Origin: Stomatohabitans albus
Lineage (GTDB): Bacteria; Actinomycetota; Nitriliruptoria; Euzebyales; Euzebyaceae
Direction of reading: 5' to 3'
Assembly: GCF_036336025.1 (NCBI RefSeq)
Contig: NZ_JAYKKE010000001.1
Span: 310,001 to 374,000 of the forward strand
DNA length: 64,000 nt
In this document: piece by piece, positions 63,079 through 64,000 of the stretch
How the letters are laid out: each line of letters starts with the position of its first letter
Numbering within the stretch: the first letter of the stretch is position 1
The notes under the pieces: model-generated
What the model saw: the letters and a program-made list of their open reading frames with translations, nothing else
Told to the model about the DNA's origin: nothing
Databases searched by the model: none
Translations under genes and position numbers: made by a program

Positions 63079-63972
63079 ATGGTCTCTAAGAAAATTGGAA
63101 AATGGATATCTGCAGAAAAGTATAAAGAATACCTAAGTGCCTATCGTGAAGCAATGAAGAAAATCCCTGAGTCTGAGTCATTGCAAATAAAAACATCCTA
63201 CGGGACTGTACAGACTTATTGCTGGGAAAATAATAATGCAAATCAGAAATTTCCTATACTGCTTTTGCCGGGCAAATCATCCGGAACACCGATGTGGTAT
63301 GCCAATCTTCCTGATTTATATCAAAATAGAACAGTGTATGCTTTTGACGCATTAGGGGATGCAGGATTGAGTGAGCAAGATAGGCCTATAAACAATAGTT
63401 TTGATCAGGCAAAATGGATAGACGAAACAATAGAAAAGCTTAATTTAAGCAAGGTGCATGTGATGGGGCACTCATTTGGCGGATGGTTGTCAGCTAATTA
63501 TGCTTCTCTATTTCCGCAAAAAATAGCATCACTAATACTAATTGAGCCTGTTTTTACATTTCAGATGATAAAACTTGTCATTATACTAAAGTCTATTCCC
63601 TACAATATGCGTTTCTTGCCGAAAAAATGGAGGCAGGGGCTTTTGAGGGAAATAAGTGGCTCTCAAGACATTGATACAAGTGATCCTGTAGCCAAAATGA
63701 TTGATGATGGGGCAAACTATTATATTTCGAATTTACCTTCTCCGAAGTTGATTACTCGTAAGCAAATGCAAAGTTGGAAGTTTCCTTTATATGTTGCATT
63801 TTCCGATAATAGTGGAGTTCACAATTCTTCTAAAGCACTAAGAGAGGCAGAGATAAATGTTAGAGATATTACTGCTAAAATATGGAAAAATGCCACCCAT
63901 TCATTACCTATGGAATATCCCGAAGAATTAGATAAGGATATTATCCTATTTATTGAAAGGTATGATAATTGA
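63079..63972 (+). CDS. alpha/beta hydrolase, probably acquired from a low-GC bacterium
   Basis: A 297-residue alpha/beta-fold hydrolase. The oxyanion-side strand FPILLLPGKSSGTPMW is followed by the strand VYAFDALGDAGLS, the nucleophile elbow VMGHSFGGW (Ser about 134) and, near the C-terminus, the putative catalytic His in NATHSLP. A cap region lies in between (about 160-235). No signal peptide. Base and codon use are strongly A+T-rich and Lys/Ile/Asn-heavy, unlike every other gene here. It has a near-consensus promoter and an AAGGA site about 10 nt before the ATG. The natural substrate is unknown; esterase or peptidase are possibilities. Confidence 0.85.
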   Translation: MVSKKIGKWISAEKYKEYLSAYREAMKKIPESESLQIKTSYGTVQTYCWENNNANQKFPILLLPGKSSGTPMWYANLPDLYQNRTVYAFDALGDAGLSEQDRPINNSFDQAKWIDETIEKLNLSKVHVMGHSFGGWLSANYASLFPQKIASLILIEPVFTFQMIKLVIILKSIPYNMRFLPKKWRQGLLREISGSQDIDTSDPVAKMIDDGANYYISNLPSPKLITRKQMQSWKFPLYVAFSDNSGVHNSSKALREAEINVRDITAKIWKNATHSLPMEYPEELDKDIILFIERYDN

Positions 63973-64000
63973 CTGAGAAGCAAAGATAACATTCAATTTT

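Overview
The window is a chromosomal segment of an actinobacterium. Gene content and order in its middle part resemble the well-known actinobacterial run from pmt/rsmI through metG, tatD, ksgA, ispE, pth, rplY, prsA, glmU, mfd, mazG, eno, ftsB-like, DUF501 and ppx/gppA (Rv1002c to Rv1026 in Mycobacterium tuberculosis). Base composition looks only moderately G+C-rich by eye, so this is not a classical high-GC lineage. Cell-wall-binding-repeat-2 proteins, monomeric isocitrate dehydrogenase, DUF1707 proteins and a sialidase would fit a host-associated or early-branching actinobacterium. I cannot name the genus from the sequence.

Layout: 1-5500 holds two TRIC-type channel genes, small secreted or lipoproteins, an orphan siderophore-type binding protein and xthA. 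5500-10750 holds a cell-wall-binding-repeat protein and a tightly overlapping minus-strand operon: ftsH, an NYN/LOTUS RNase-like gene, and a response regulator with a degenerate receiver. 10890-13480 has tRNA-Leu(UAA) and four tandem DUF1707 membrane proteins. 13530-20800 has icd, ppx/gppA, DUF501, ftsB-like, eno, mazG and a SurA-N-like lipoprotein. 20980-26080 has an mmsAB-chvE-type sugar ABC transporter and rarD. 26120-42800 has mfd, a MacB-like ABC pair, DUF445, an EAL/HDOD protein, pth, rplY, prsA, glmU, tRNA-Gln(UUG), ispE, ksgA and tatD. 42960-50860 has a second cell-wall-binding-repeat protein, rlmA-like, a Bax-inhibitor-1 protein, metG, rsmI and pmt. 50940-57550 has a HAD phosphatase, yccF, a sialidase with an MFS transporter, yeiH, an unknown membrane protein and a T4-endonuclease-V-like glycosylase.

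The right end (57600-64000) is accessory DNA. Two related hairpin repeats in opposite orientation bracket about 5 kb. This block holds a DUF1697 gene with an 8-G tract, a decayed unknown gene, an intact ABC-2 exporter, a broken YcaO cyclodehydratase gene that keeps its ATP-binding motif and C-terminal PxPxP motif, and a coupled four-helix membrane protein. I read it as a decaying azole-RiPP (TOMM) locus. Beyond it lies clearly A+T-rich DNA with an alpha/beta hydrolase under its own TTGACT-17-TATACT promoter, probably acquired from a low-GC donor.

A window-wide feature is leaderless gene starts: about fifteen genes have a TANNNT-like -10 hexamer ending 6-9 nt before the start codon and no Shine-Dalgarno sequence. 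Other genes, mostly in operons or for secreted products, keep clear Shine-Dalgarno sites. glmU stands out because it has no ordinary start codon between the end of tRNA-Gln and its first beta strand.
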